Positions 36,061-44,308 of a stretch of DNA of 64,000 nt are shown piece after piece (positions within the stretch are counted from its first letter, which is position 1; every line of letters starts with the position of its first letter). The notes under the pieces are model-generated. The model was not told where the DNA came from. It saw nothing but the letters and a program-made list of their open reading frames with translations, and did not search any database. The position numbers were made by a program, and so were the translations under genes. Location of the stretch: positions 62,001 to 126,000 of the forward strand of contig NZ_AVGG01000017.1 of the NCBI RefSeq assembly GCF_000498535.1, read 5' to 3'. This DNA is from Flavobacterium limnosediminis JC2902 (GTDB lineage Bacteria > Bacteroidota > Bacteroidia > Flavobacteriales > Flavobacteriaceae).

Positions 36061-36585
36061 ATGAAAAAGTTATTTTTAACCTTAGTAATAGCCTTGTTTT
36101 CATCAACACTATTTGCTCAGGCAGCTTTTGATAAGTTCGACGGACAGGAGAATGTAACATCGGTTATCGTAAACAAAAAAATGTTCGAATTGATGAGCAA
36201 GGTGAAAGTGGACGCTACCGATAAGGAAGCTCAGGCTTACATGAGTTTGCTTAAAAAATTAGAAAATCTGAAAGTGTTTACTACCAACAGTTCGAAACCG
36301 GCTTCCGAAATGAAATCAACGGTTAACAGTTATTTGAAATCCAATCCGTTAGACGAGTTAATGCGTGTTAATGATGGTGGGAAAACCGTTAAGATTTATG
36401 TGAAATCAAGCGCAAACGGCAATCAGGTAAAAGAACTGTTGATGTTCATCGAAGGAGCCAGCGCTAAAAACGAAACTGTATTGCTTTCTTTAACCGGAAA
36501 CTTTGACTTGGAGGAAATCTCTGCGCTGACTGAAAAAATGAGACTTCCGGGCGGAGATTCCCTGAAGAAAGCTTCTAAAAAATAG
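36061..36585 (+). CDS. DUF4252 exported protein
   Basis: 174 aa with a signal peptide (MKKLFLTLVIALFSSTLFAQ). DUF4252 features: VTSVIVNKKMFELMSKV, a KVFTTNSSKPASEMKSTVNSYL segment and SLTGNFDLEEISALTEKM. Periplasmic, function unknown. Third gene of the sigma operon, 9 nt after the anti-sigma-like gene. Confidence 0.88.
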   Translation: MKKLFLTLVIALFSSTLFAQAAFDKFDGQENVTSVIVNKKMFELMSKVKVDATDKEAQAYMSLLKKLENLKVFTTNSSKPASEMKSTVNSYLKSNPLDELMRVNDGGKTVKIYVKSSANGNQVKELLMFIEGASAKNETVLLSLTGNFDLEEISALTEKMRLPGGDSLKKASKK

Positions 36586-36588
36586 TTT

Positions 36589-37125
36589 ATGAAACGTTAT
36601 ATCTATTTGGGACTTTTTACAGCACTACTTTTTGCAGGTTGCGAGCAAAAGCCCACGTTGCAGAAGTATTTTGTAACCAATTCCGAGAATAAAGAATTTA
36701 TTTCACTGGATTTGTCGCCAACTTTCATCAATGTCGATAAGGTAACGCTGACGAGCGAGGAGAAAGAGGCGTTGCAGGCATTTGAGAAAATTAACATCCT
36801 TGCTTTCAAATCCGATTCGTTAAACCAAAACAGGTTTAATGAGGAACGGGATAAGGTAAACGCGATACTTAAAGATCAGACTTATCAGCAATTGATGAAA
36901 GTGGGTTCCGGTAAAGAAAGCGGTGCGATTTATTTTGTGGGTCAGGACGAACACATCGATGAGTTTGTGTTGTATGCCAATAAAAAGGAAAACGGTTTTG
37001 CCGTAGTTCGGATTATAGGCGATGATATGAATCCGACCGATGTTTTAAATCTGATGCGTCTGATGCAGAAAGCCAATATCGATATGGAGCAACTCAAACC
37101 TTTACAAGCGCTGATACAGCCTTAA
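36589..37125 (+). CDS. DUF4252 lipoprotein
   Basis: 178 aa lipoprotein (LFTALLFAGC then EQKPTLQKYF). Same DUF4252 fold as its neighbour (GAIYFVGQDEHIDEFVLYANKKENGFAVVRIIGDDMNPTDVLNLMRLM). Probably the surface or outer-membrane member of the pair. Its stop codon lies inside a 21-bp sequence that is duplicated in tandem (37110-37151). Confidence 0.88.
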   Translation: MKRYIYLGLFTALLFAGCEQKPTLQKYFVTNSENKEFISLDLSPTFINVDKVTLTSEEKEALQAFEKINILAFKSDSLNQNRFNEERDKVNAILKDQTYQQLMKVGSGKESGAIYFVGQDEHIDEFVLYANKKENGFAVVRIIGDDMNPTDVLNLMRLMQKANIDMEQLKPLQALIQP

Positions 37126-37151
37126 ATAAAGCTGATACAGCCTTAAATAAA
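37110..37151. repeat. perfect 21-bp tandem duplication over a stop codon
   Basis: GCTGATACAGCCTTAAATAA plus A, twice without mismatch (37110-37130, 37131-37151). The first copy contains the stop codon of the DUF4252 lipoprotein gene. A recent slippage or repair event. Confidence 0.95.
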
Positions 37152-37181
37152 AAAGTCCCGATTTTATCGGGACTTTTTTAT
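37149..37181. terminator. bidirectional terminator
   Basis: AAAAGTCCCGAT / ATCGGGACTTTT with flanking A and T tracts, between the sigma operon and crtZ. Confidence 0.85.
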
Positions 37182-37621
37182 TGTTTGAAATATTTTCTTG
37201 GAAAAAGTAGCATCCCAAAACATTCACCGTCTTCTTTACCCATATGTTTATGATGCATTTTATGCGCTCTTCTAACCGCTTTGGCATAACGACTGTTAGC
37301 ATTCCGGAACAATTTAAAACGTTGATGAATGAAAATATCATGAACCATAAAATAGGTTAAACCATAAACGAAAATACCAATACCGATGGCCAATCCGATG
37401 GATAGGATGTCAAATTTCCAAAGCAGGAAAAAAGTAATGCTGATGATGGCGTAAAACACAAAAAAAGCATCGTTGTGTTCAAACCAGGAATCGTGGTTTT
37501 TGCGATGATGGTCTTCATGCAAACACCATAAAAAACCATGCATGATGTACTTATGACTGAACCACGCCATGAATTCCATCAAGCAGAAGGTAAGCAGGAA
37601 AACTAATATATGTAACCACAT
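37178..37621 (-). CDS. crtZ: beta-carotene hydroxylase CrtZ
   Basis: 147 aa. Membrane di-iron hydroxylase of the fatty-acid hydroxylase superfamily with the His clusters HKYIMH, HEDHH (CLHEDHHRKNH), H in FMVHDIFIH, and HKMHHKH. CrtZ converts beta-carotene to zeaxanthin by hydroxylating both rings. Last gene of the regulator-crtI-crtB-crtZ operon. Confidence 0.93.
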   Translation of the reverse strand: MWLHILVFLLTFCLMEFMAWFSHKYIMHGFLWCLHEDHHRKNHDSWFEHNDAFFVFYAIISITFFLLWKFDILSIGLAIGIGIFVYGLTYFMVHDIFIHQRFKLFRNANSRYAKAVRRAHKMHHKHMGKEDGECFGMLLFPRKYFKQ

Positions 37622-37631
37622 AGCGTTGATT

Positions 37632-38471
37632 TTAAAGTAAATTTAAGCGATAATTTAAATAGCATTTAGCCAAAAGTCCTATTTTTTCATAATCAGGAAC
37701 ACGGATTCTCGTGTTTTTAATTTCCACGGAAGACGTTTTTTTTAATTTTGAAAGCAATTTTTTATAGTAAACATAAGCAGTGTAAACTCCGAATTTGGCT
37801 TCCAAAGGTAATTTTAGGATGCCTTTGAACCCGGCATCAAAATCAGCTTCGATCTCGGCAATAATCTGTTGTTTGGATTCTTCGTTTAAACAAGACAGAT
37901 CGGTTTCCGGAAAATAGGTTCGGTTTAAATCCTCGTAATCGGCTTTAAGATCTCTCAGGAAATTCACTTTCTGAAATGCCGATCCTAATCGCATGGCAGA
38001 TTCTTTCAATTCGTCATATTTTTTATCATTTCCGTTAACAAAAACCTTCAGGCACATCAAACCGACCACATCCGCCGAACCGTAAATGTATTCGTTGTAT
38101 TCCTCAAAAGTGGTGTATTCCTTTTTGTACAGATCCAACTTCATACTTTTCATAAATGCACCGATTAATTCTCGGGGGATAGCGTATTTGTGAACCGTGT
38201 GCTGAAAAGAATTCAACACCGGATTCAGACTGATTTTGTTTTGTAAAGCTTTTTCCAGATCCTCTTCAAAATAGGAAAAAAGTTTTTCCTTATCGTAGTC
38301 ATGGAAGGTGTCTACAATTTCATCGGCAAAGCGAACAAAACCATAAATGTTATAAATGTCCTGCCGGATAGCGGGCGCCAACATTTTAACGGCACTCGAA
38401 AACGAAGTGCTGTAGGCTTTCGTTACATTCTGACTGCATTCAAACGAAACCTTATCAAAAGTTGCTTTCAT
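37632..38471 (-). CDS. crtB: phytoene synthase CrtB
   Basis: 279 aa trans-isoprenyl diphosphate synthase. First Asp-rich motif is RFADEIVDTFHD, second is FLRDLKADYEDLNRTYFP; the N-terminus reads AYSTSFSSAVKMLAPAIRQDIYNIYGFVR. It condenses two geranylgeranyl diphosphates to phytoene. Its ATG overlaps the crtI stop by 4 nt, indicating translational coupling. No crtE is in the window. Confidence 0.94.
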   Translation of the reverse strand: MKATFDKVSFECSQNVTKAYSTSFSSAVKMLAPAIRQDIYNIYGFVRFADEIVDTFHDYDKEKLFSYFEEDLEKALQNKISLNPVLNSFQHTVHKYAIPRELIGAFMKSMKLDLYKKEYTTFEEYNEYIYGSADVVGLMCLKVFVNGNDKKYDELKESAMRLGSAFQKVNFLRDLKADYEDLNRTYFPETDLSCLNEESKQQIIAEIEADFDAGFKGILKLPLEAKFGVYTAYVYYKKLLSKLKKTSSVEIKNTRIRVPDYEKIGLLAKCYLNYRLNLL

Positions 38472-39949
38472 AGTTTTTGTTTTTCGGGTTTGTAGTGCTT
38501 TTTAATCAAATCGGAAACCAGTTTTCCTGAAATTAAGGAAGGAGGAACACCCGGTCCCGGAACGGTAAGTTGTCCCGTGAAATAGAGGTTTTTAACCTTC
38601 TTACTTTTTAATTTCGGACGCAGAAAGGCGGTTTGCAACAGCGTATTAGCCATGCCGTACGCATTTCCCTTGTATGAATTGTACTCTTTAATAAAATCGT
38701 TTACGCAAAAAGATTCTTTAAACAGAATTTTACTTTTAACCGATTGACCGGTAAGTTTTTCCAATCGGGTAATTATCTTTTCGAAATAGTGTTCCCGTAA
38801 TTCGGGCGTATCTTCAATTCCCGGAGCGAGCGGAATCAGAAAGATACCCGTTTCTTTTCCTTCCGGAGCCGAATTGGTATCAGTTTTTGATGGAAAACTG
38901 GCGTAGAACAGCGGGTTTTCCGGCCATTTAGGAGTGTCATAAATATCCGATGCATGTGCATCAAAATCAACATCAAAAAATAAGGAGTGATGTTCGACAT
39001 TGTTTATTTTTTTATCAAAACCAACGTAAAAAAGCAGGGAAGATGGCGCAAAGGTTTTTTTGTTCCAATAGGCTTCAGAATACGCACGGTATTTTTCATC
39101 CAGAAGCGTTTCCGTATGATGATAATCGGCGCCGCTTACGATAATATCGGCATCAATCTCCTGTCCGTTGACAACTATTCCGGAAGCTTTTCCGTTTTCG
39201 ACAGTGATTTTTTCGATGTTGGCATTGGTGTGGATTTTCACTCCCAATTCTTTTGCCAGAGTTTCCATCGCCATTATAACGCTGTACATGCCGTTTTTCG
39301 GATGCCAAGTACCCAGTCCGAAATCGGCAAAATTCATGAAACTGTAAAACGAAGGTGTATCCGATGGCTTAGCACCAAGGAATAAAACCGGAAATTCAAG
39401 AATCTGAACCAGTCGTTTGTTTTTGAATTGCTTTCGGATATCACGGGAAATGTTACCGAAGAATTGTCCGATTTTCAGCGTTGTTTCCGGAGTAATCAAT
39501 TCTAAAGGCGATTCTCCCGGACGGTACACCAAATCTTTAATGGCAATATTGTAATTGCTCTGCGCTTCTTTCATGAAAGCTGCTAATTTTTGCCCGCTTC
39601 CTTTCTCGATGCTTTCAAAAGTGATGATGATTTCGTCTAAGTTATCCGCAATCGTTATAAAATCGTTTACATCAAAATACACCTGATAGGCCGGACTTAA
39701 TTTGACGAGCTGATAATAATCGGAAGGTTTTTTATTGAAATCGGAAAAAAAACGCTCGAACACATCCGGCATCCAATACCAGGTCGGACCAATGTCAAAG
39801 GTGAAGCCGTCCTTCTTTAGTTGCCTTGCTCTGCCTCCAACAGTGCCGTTTTTCTCAAAGACAGTTACATCATTCCCTTCTTTGGCCAAATAGCAAGCCG
39901 CAGCCAATGAAGAAAAACCGGAACCTATTATGTGAATTGTTGTTTTCAT
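38468..39949 (-). CDS. crtI: phytoene desaturase CrtI
   Basis: 493 aa FAD enzyme. The dinucleotide-binding motif is IIGSGFSSLAAACYLAKEGNDVTVFEKNGTVGGRA, and the C-terminal carotenoid-desaturase signature is LYFTGQLTVPGPGVPPSLISGKLVSDLI. It turns phytoene into lycopene in steps. It is transcribed from a promoter that lies between two 12-bp inverted repeats (39950-39987) and has almost no leader. Confidence 0.95.
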   Translation of the reverse strand: MKTTIHIIGSGFSSLAAACYLAKEGNDVTVFEKNGTVGGRARQLKKDGFTFDIGPTWYWMPDVFERFFSDFNKKPSDYYQLVKLSPAYQVYFDVNDFITIADNLDEIIITFESIEKGSGQKLAAFMKEAQSNYNIAIKDLVYRPGESPLELITPETTLKIGQFFGNISRDIRKQFKNKRLVQILEFPVLFLGAKPSDTPSFYSFMNFADFGLGTWHPKNGMYSVIMAMETLAKELGVKIHTNANIEKITVENGKASGIVVNGQEIDADIIVSGADYHHTETLLDEKYRAYSEAYWNKKTFAPSSLLFYVGFDKKINNVEHHSLFFDVDFDAHASDIYDTPKWPENPLFYASFPSKTDTNSAPEGKETGIFLIPLAPGIEDTPELREHYFEKIITRLEKLTGQSVKSKILFKESFCVNDFIKEYNSYKGNAYGMANTLLQTAFLRPKLKSKKVKNLYFTGQLTVPGPGVPPSLISGKLVSDLIKKHYKPEKQKL

Positions 39950-39987
39950 ATTTTGTTTAACAAATGTACGAAAAAGTTAAACAAAAT
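39950..39987. promoter_or_regulatory. palindrome embracing the crtI promoter
   Basis: ATTTTGTTTAAC (39950-39961) and its exact complement GTTAAACAAAAT (39976-39987), spaced by 14 nt. On the minus strand the -7 box TACATTTG lies at 39968-39961, 11 nt before the crtI ATG. The geometry suits an operator that covers the promoter, most simply for the MerR/CarH-like regulator encoded upstream. Confidence 0.65.
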
Positions 39988-39992
39988 AAGAT

Positions 39993-40898
39993 TTATAAAA
40001 TTATTTCTTTCGTAAGTTCTTCAAACGATTTATAAATGGTTGTTTTTGGTGAGATGTTCTTACTTTCAATATGTTCTGTCAATCTTCCGAACAACCATAA
40101 GTTTGTATCGGTATCGTTTAGTAAAGCGGTATTCACGTCAACGAGATATTGGTTTATTTCTTCGGGAGATGGTTCTACGGTAATGTAGCTCACAAAAGTT
40201 ATCTTTTGAAAGTGTTTTTTAACTTCGAGTAAAGAGCTTATCGGAATGCTTGGACCTAAGTAAATGGTTTTGTAGCCTCTGTAGAGTATTTCGTAGTTCA
40301 GGTATAAAAGGCCTAATTCGTGAATTTCATTGGGAGGTAAGTATAATACAAACAGTTTGTCTTGTTGCTTTTTTTCAAGACTTTGCAGTTTTTCGGTGTT
40401 TATCAGTAATTTTTGTTTGATCAGATAGGATATGAAATGTTCGTGTGCCGGGCTTATGGTTTCCGTCTGCCACAATAATCCCAATTCTTCCAATAACGGA
40501 ATGAAAACCTCATGAAAAACTTCTCTGAATGATTTTTCCTTTAATAGATCGTTGTAGTTTTTAAAAAACATGGCCGAATCGAAATTCATCATTGCCATTT
40601 TAAAAGAATTCAAGGCATGGTTTTTAGCGTTTTTTTCAGAGGCGATTTCGTTGACCAGTGCCGCTATTTTTGCGGAGTCAAGGTTTGCGAGTTTTGAAAT
40701 TTTATAACCGTGCTGCAACAGCAGGCAAATGTTTAACAGTTTTTGAAGATTTGCTATATCATAACTTCTGATATTGGTATCAGTTCGCATAGGTTCCAGA
40801 ATGGCATACCTTTTTTCCCAGATGCGAATGGTGTGTGCTTTAATCCCGGATAGGTTTTCCAGATCTTTTATACTGAAGATACTTTTGATAACGTTCAT
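39993..40898 (-). CDS. MerR-family regulator with CarH-like cobalamin-binding domain
   Basis: 301 aa from the ATG at 40898 (MNVIKSIFSIKDLENLSGIKAHTIRIWEKRY); an ATG at 40922 would add 8 residues. The N-terminal winged HTH is of the MerR type. The remainder has the helical bundle plus Rossmann layout of B12-binding regulators: W-x9-EH (WQTETISPAHEH) in the helical part and E-x-H-x-x-G (NEIHELG) at the start of the Rossmann part, the ligand pattern known for CarH/LitR photoreceptors. Head of the operon with crtI, crtB and crtZ, divergent from crtY. Likely a B12- and light-dependent repressor of carotenoid genes. Confidence 0.85.
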   Translation of the reverse strand: MNVIKSIFSIKDLENLSGIKAHTIRIWEKRYAILEPMRTDTNIRSYDIANLQKLLNICLLLQHGYKISKLANLDSAKIAALVNEIASEKNAKNHALNSFKMAMMNFDSAMFFKNYNDLLKEKSFREVFHEVFIPLLEELGLLWQTETISPAHEHFISYLIKQKLLINTEKLQSLEKKQQDKLFVLYLPPNEIHELGLLYLNYEILYRGYKTIYLGPSIPISSLLEVKKHFQKITFVSYITVEPSPEEINQYLVDVNTALLNDTDTNLWLFGRLTEHIESKNISPKTTIYKSFEELTKEIIL

Positions 40899-40950
40899 CT
40901 TTTTGTCATTTTCATTAAACAAAATTACAGGTTTATTTACTTCGATTGGT

Positions 40951-40958
40951 TACATTTG
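40951..40958 (+). promoter_or_regulatory. -7 box of crtY
   Basis: TACATTTG matches TAnnTTTG. The extended sequence TACATTTGTTA is identical at the crtI promoter. Being inside the longer open frame, it shows that the TTG at 40946 is not the crtY start. Confidence 0.55.
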
Positions 40959-40975
40959 TTATAAATATTTCTGGA

Positions 40976-42124
40976 ATGACTGGATACGATTATATTTTTG
41001 CCGGAACCGGTTTAGCCGGTTTGATGGTACTGCATGAAATGAATAAGTCTGGTGTGTTGTCAGGAAAATCGGTTTTGCTTTTGGATCCGGAGGAAAAGGA
41101 TAAAAATGATCGTACCTGGTGTTTTTGGGAAAATGGAGCAGGGGAATGGGATTCTGTGGTAGCAAAACAATGGTTCAGCGGTTTTTTTGTTAACCGTGAA
41201 TTACGAAAAGAATGTTTTGGAAGCGGGATGAGTTATAAAATGATTGAATCGCAATCGTTTTACAATCGGATTTTTGATGAGTTGAAATCGTTTCCGGATA
41301 TCGTTTGGAAGCAAGAAAGGCTGCTGTCGTTTGTTGAAAGTGATTTGGAGGTTATTATTACTACTGATGTCAATACATATTCGGGCTCCGTTTTTTTTAA
41401 CAGTGTTTTGGATGCTGAAACTTTACGAAACAAGAAAAAATATCCCTTGCTTTTGCAGCATTTTCAGGGTTGGTTTGTGAAAACATCGGTTCCGTTTTTT
41501 AATCATGACAGCGCCACGTTCATGGATTTTTCCGTTCCTCAGAATGGGAATACGCGGTTTATGTATGTGTTACCGATTTCCGATACGGAGGCTTTGGTAG
41601 AGTATACCTTGTTTTCAGCGGATGTTCTTGCGGACGCTGAATATGAAAATGCTATTGCGGTTTATCTGAAGGAGAAAGGAATTGCGGATTATGAAATTGT
41701 CCGAAAGGAAAAAGGAGTTATCCCCATGACAACCTATCCTTTCTGGAAGGGAAATTCAAAACGAATACTCCATATCGGTTCTGCTGGCGGTTGGACGAAA
41801 GCCAGTACGGGATATACTTTTAAAAATTCTGTAAAGCAGTCCAAACGCGTGGCGGCTTATTTGAAAAGTAATCCGGTTGATTTTACTCATTTCTACAAAC
41901 CAAACCGTTTTACTTTTTATGACAGTCTGTTTGTGGATGTTTTGTATGGTGAGAATCAGTTGGGATGTAAATTGTTTAGCGGAATGTTTACCAAGGTACA
42001 ACCGAAGCTTGTATTTGATTTTTTGGATGAAAAGACAAGTTGGAAAGAAGAAATGAAAGTGATTTGGAGTTGTCCGAAGCTTCCCTTTTTGAAAGTGTTG
42101 CTGTTCCGATTGTTCCGGTTTTAA
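40976..42124 (+). CDS. crtY: lycopene cyclase CrtY
   Basis: 382 aa from the ATG at 40976; a TTG 30 nt upstream lies in the promoter. CrtY-type cyclase: dinucleotide motif YDYIFAGTGLAGLMVLHEM, DRTWCFWE, ETLRNK... and GSAGGWTKASTGYTF near the C-terminal third. It closes both ends of lycopene to give beta-carotene for CrtZ. Divergent from the regulator, so both promoters lie in the short intergenic stretch. Followed by a strong terminator. Confidence 0.92.
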   Translation: MTGYDYIFAGTGLAGLMVLHEMNKSGVLSGKSVLLLDPEEKDKNDRTWCFWENGAGEWDSVVAKQWFSGFFVNRELRKECFGSGMSYKMIESQSFYNRIFDELKSFPDIVWKQERLLSFVESDLEVIITTDVNTYSGSVFFNSVLDAETLRNKKKYPLLLQHFQGWFVKTSVPFFNHDSATFMDFSVPQNGNTRFMYVLPISDTEALVEYTLFSADVLADAEYENAIAVYLKEKGIADYEIVRKEKGVIPMTTYPFWKGNSKRILHIGSAGGWTKASTGYTFKNSVKQSKRVAAYLKSNPVDFTHFYKPNRFTFYDSLFVDVLYGENQLGCKLFSGMFTKVQPKLVFDFLDEKTSWKEEMKVIWSCPKLPFLKVLLFRLFRF

Positions 42125-42135
42125 TTTGTAAGCAT

Positions 42136-42178
42136 AAAAAAATCCAAACAACTAATTTTAAGTGTTTGGATTTTTTTC
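42136..42178 (+). terminator. terminator after crtY
   Basis: AAAATCCAAACA / TGTTTGGATTTT hairpin with T-run. Confidence 0.85.
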
Positions 42179-42183
42179 TGAAG

Positions 42184-42265
42184 TGACCACGATCAGATTC
42201 GAACTGACACGTCTTGCGACACCACCCCCTCAAGATGGCGAGTCTACCAATTTCTCCACGTGGCC
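42184..42265 (-). tRNA. tRNA-Leu (GAG)
   Basis: Acceptor GGCCACG pairs with CGTGGTC and discriminator A; anticodon stem CCATC/GGTGG surrounds the loop TTGAGGG, so the anticodon is GAG. TTCGAAT T-loop present. The 3' CCA is not encoded. Confidence 0.92.
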
Positions 42266-42309
42266 GTAAATAAAAAAAGTCATTCACCTTGGCGAACGAC
42301 TTCTTTTTG

Positions 42310-42382
42310 TGACCCGGCTGGGATTCGAACCCAGGACCCCATCATTAAAAGTGATGTGCTCTACCAGCTGAGCTACCGAGTC
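42310..42382 (-). tRNA. tRNA-Lys (TTT)
   Basis: Acceptor GACTCGG/CCGGGTC, D-arm GCTCAGCTGGTAGAGC, anticodon loop CTTTTAA (anticodon TTT), T-arm with GGTTCGAATCC. CCA is not encoded. Confidence 0.95.
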
Positions 42383-42415
42383 GTTGCTTTCAGGATATGA
42401 ATTAGGTCATTTTTG

Positions 42416-42488
42416 TGACCCGGCTGGGATTCGAACCCAGGACCCCATCATTAAAAGTGATGTGCTCTACCAGCTGAGCTACCGAGTC
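42416..42488 (-). tRNA. tRNA-Lys (TTT), second identical copy
   Basis: Same sequence as the tRNA at 42310-42382, anticodon TTT. Tandem duplication with an unrelated 33-nt spacer. Confidence 0.95.
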
Positions 42489-42616
42489 TGAAATCATATC
42501 CTGATTGCGGGTGCAAATATAGGGAGTATTATTTATTATGCAAGGGAAATTTATTATAAATTTGACTTTTTTTTAATCCGAATTGGTAAGCATTTAATTT
42601 ATAAGGTTTTATTGTT

Positions 42617-43135
42617 ATGCAAAAAATTATTTTAGTGGGGTATATGGGAAGCGGAAAGTCGACAATTGGTAAATTATTGGCTGAGAAAACAGGAATTCCC
42701 TTTTTTGATTTGGATGAAATGATCGAAAAAAATACTCAAAAAACGATATCGGAGTTGTTTTTCGAGATGGGAGAGATTCAATTCAGGAAATTAGAACACA
42801 AAACGCTAATCGATTTTATGGCAATTCATCAATATTATGTTTTAAGTTTGGGTGGAGGAACGCCATGCTACGCAAATAATCATTTGCAATTGCAAAAAGA
42901 AGATGTTGTTTCGGTTTATTTAAAAGGATCAAATGGAGAGCTTATAAATCGTTTAGCGCCACAAAAGAAACACCGCCCGTTGATAGCACATCAAAGCGAT
43001 GAGGAGTTGCACGAGTTTATTGCCAAACATTTGTTCGACAGAAGTTATTTTTACCACCAATCAAAACACACTGTTTCGGTAGATGGTAAAAATCCTGATG
43101 CTGTGGCAGACGAAATAAAGGAGTTGTTAACTTAA
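42617..43135 (+). CDS. aroK: shikimate kinase
   Basis: 172 aa. P-loop GYMGSGKSTIGKLLAE, then the shikimate-binding DLDEMIEKN and GGGTPCY motifs, and the lid (RLAPQKKHRPLI with the catalytic Arg). It phosphorylates shikimate in chorismate synthesis. Single gene downstream of the tRNA cluster; its 3' end overlaps the convergent gene by 9 nt. Confidence 0.94.
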   Translation: MQKIILVGYMGSGKSTIGKLLAEKTGIPFFDLDEMIEKNTQKTISELFFEMGEIQFRKLEHKTLIDFMAIHQYYVLSLGGGTPCYANNHLQLQKEDVVSVYLKGSNGELINRLAPQKKHRPLIAHQSDEELHEFIAKHLFDRSYFYHQSKHTVSVDGKNPDAVADEIKELLT

Positions 43136-43621
43136 ATAGGCGTACTCATCGTTTTCCTCAAATACCACCTGAATGTGCTCCAGTAATGATGTGGATAAAG
43201 AAATGCCTTTAAAATCGGCTTTTACGGGATATTTTTTGTGATTACGGTCTACCAGTACCGCGGTTTTGAATTTCTTCAAAGGAACGGCCAGAAAATACTT
43301 CACGCCATAAATCAAAGTGGTGCCCGAATTTAGGACGTCGTCAATCAGTACCAATCCTTTGTTTTGGTATTCTTCCGGTTTTAATGAGGTGATGATTTCG
43401 TCCTGCGGATTGTTTTTGTTGATCTGTACTTCACACAAAATCACATTCAGATCGGAAATCAAGGCAAGTTCGTTTGCAATCTTCTGTGCGAAAATATAAC
43501 CGCTGTTGGCAATCCCGGCCAGTACCACTTCGTTTTCATCTACAAAGGTTTCATAGATTTGATAAGCAATACGTTTGGTTTTATGCTGAATTTCACTTTT
43601 TGTCAGAATGATGTTTTTCAT
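43127..43621 (-). CDS. PyrR-like phosphoribosyltransferase
   Basis: 164 aa type I PRTase: PRPP motif VLIDDVLNSGTTLIYGV, substrate region LVDRNHKKYPVKADFKGISLSTS, and AGIANSGYIFAQKIA. The last pattern is typical of PyrR/uracil PRTases, but RNA-binding residues of true PyrR cannot be judged. No pyr operon nearby. It salvages a pyrimidine or purine base, specificity uncertain. Confidence 0.82.
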   Translation of the reverse strand: MKNIILTKSEIQHKTKRIAYQIYETFVDENEVVLAGIANSGYIFAQKIANELALISDLNVILCEVQINKNNPQDEIITSLKPEEYQNKGLVLIDDVLNSGTTLIYGVKYFLAVPLKKFKTAVLVDRNHKKYPVKADFKGISLSTSLLEHIQVVFEENDEYAYLS

Positions 43622-43720
43622 GTGTTGTGTTTCTGTTTTTTCAAGCCGACAGACTCGGGTTAAATAAAAATCAAAAATAAAGAATTTTTAATAAAGGCTG
43701 CTTTCTTCCCGGATTTAATG

Positions 43721-44308
43721 TTATTTCGGAAGAAAGATAAAAAACAATTCACGTGCTTTTCGGGGCTGTATTGAATTATGAGCTGTTTCCAATGTTTTGA
43801 TATGGAAAGTTTCCGAGAATAAACTCAGATATTCTTCTTTGCTTCCTCCAAATGGAGGGCCTTCTTCCGTTAATGGAAAATCAAACAGTAAACCGAACAG
43901 TTTTCCTTTGTCTGAAAGTAAGGAATGCATTTTGGAAACGTAATTTTTTCGGAGTTCCGGTGATAAGGCGCAAAAGAAGGTTTGCTCCAGGATCAGATCA
44001 AATTTTCCTTCCAATTCGAAGAAGTCGCTTTGGATGAGTTGTGCTTCGGGGAAATCGGGAATTCTATTTTTGATGTTCTTAAGTGGACTTGCCGCAAAAT
44101 CCGCCACAAACACATTTCTAAATCCTTTGGATACAAAATAGTCCAATTCATAACCGTTTCCTGCTCCCGGAATCAGTATTCTAATGTTTTTGTCTTCAAT
44201 CTGATCGATATAGTCTTTCAGTGGAGTGGTTATGGTGCCGACATCCCATCCGGTTTCCTTCGTTTGATATCGGTTTTCCCAATAATCCTTATTCAGTCGG
44301 TTCTTCAT
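43721..44308 (-). CDS. class I SAM-dependent methyltransferase (TPMT-like)
   Basis: 195 aa from the ATG at 44308 (MKNRLNKDYWENRYQTKETGWDVG); the open frame extends far upstream into the S4 gene but that part is not related. SAM motif ILIPGAGNGYELDYF and TPMT-family LEQTFFCALSPELR, then LFDFPLTEEGPPFGG. Probably a thiol- or thiopurine-type methyltransferase. It overlaps the upstream S4 gene by 20 nt. Confidence 0.85.
   Translation of the reverse strand: MKNRLNKDYWENRYQTKETGWDVGTITTPLKDYIDQIEDKNIRILIPGAGNGYELDYFVSKGFRNVFVADFAASPLKNIKNRIPDFPEAQLIQSDFFELEGKFDLILEQTFFCALSPELRKNYVSKMHSLLSDKGKLFGLLFDFPLTEEGPPFGGSKEEYLSLFSETFHIKTLETAHNSIQPRKARELFFIFLPK

Noticed and set aside
39961-40958. TACATTTG with flanking TTTTTCG as a specific CarH operator
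   Set aside because: The same TTTTTCGTACATTTG also lies upstream of the unrelated T9SS gene at 31553 (minus strand), so this block is general promoter sequence. Only the TTTTGTTTAAC repeats remain candidates.
43127-43621. Naming the PRTase pyrR outright
   Set aside because: No pyr operon or attenuator nearby, and RNA-binding residues cannot be assessed by eye.
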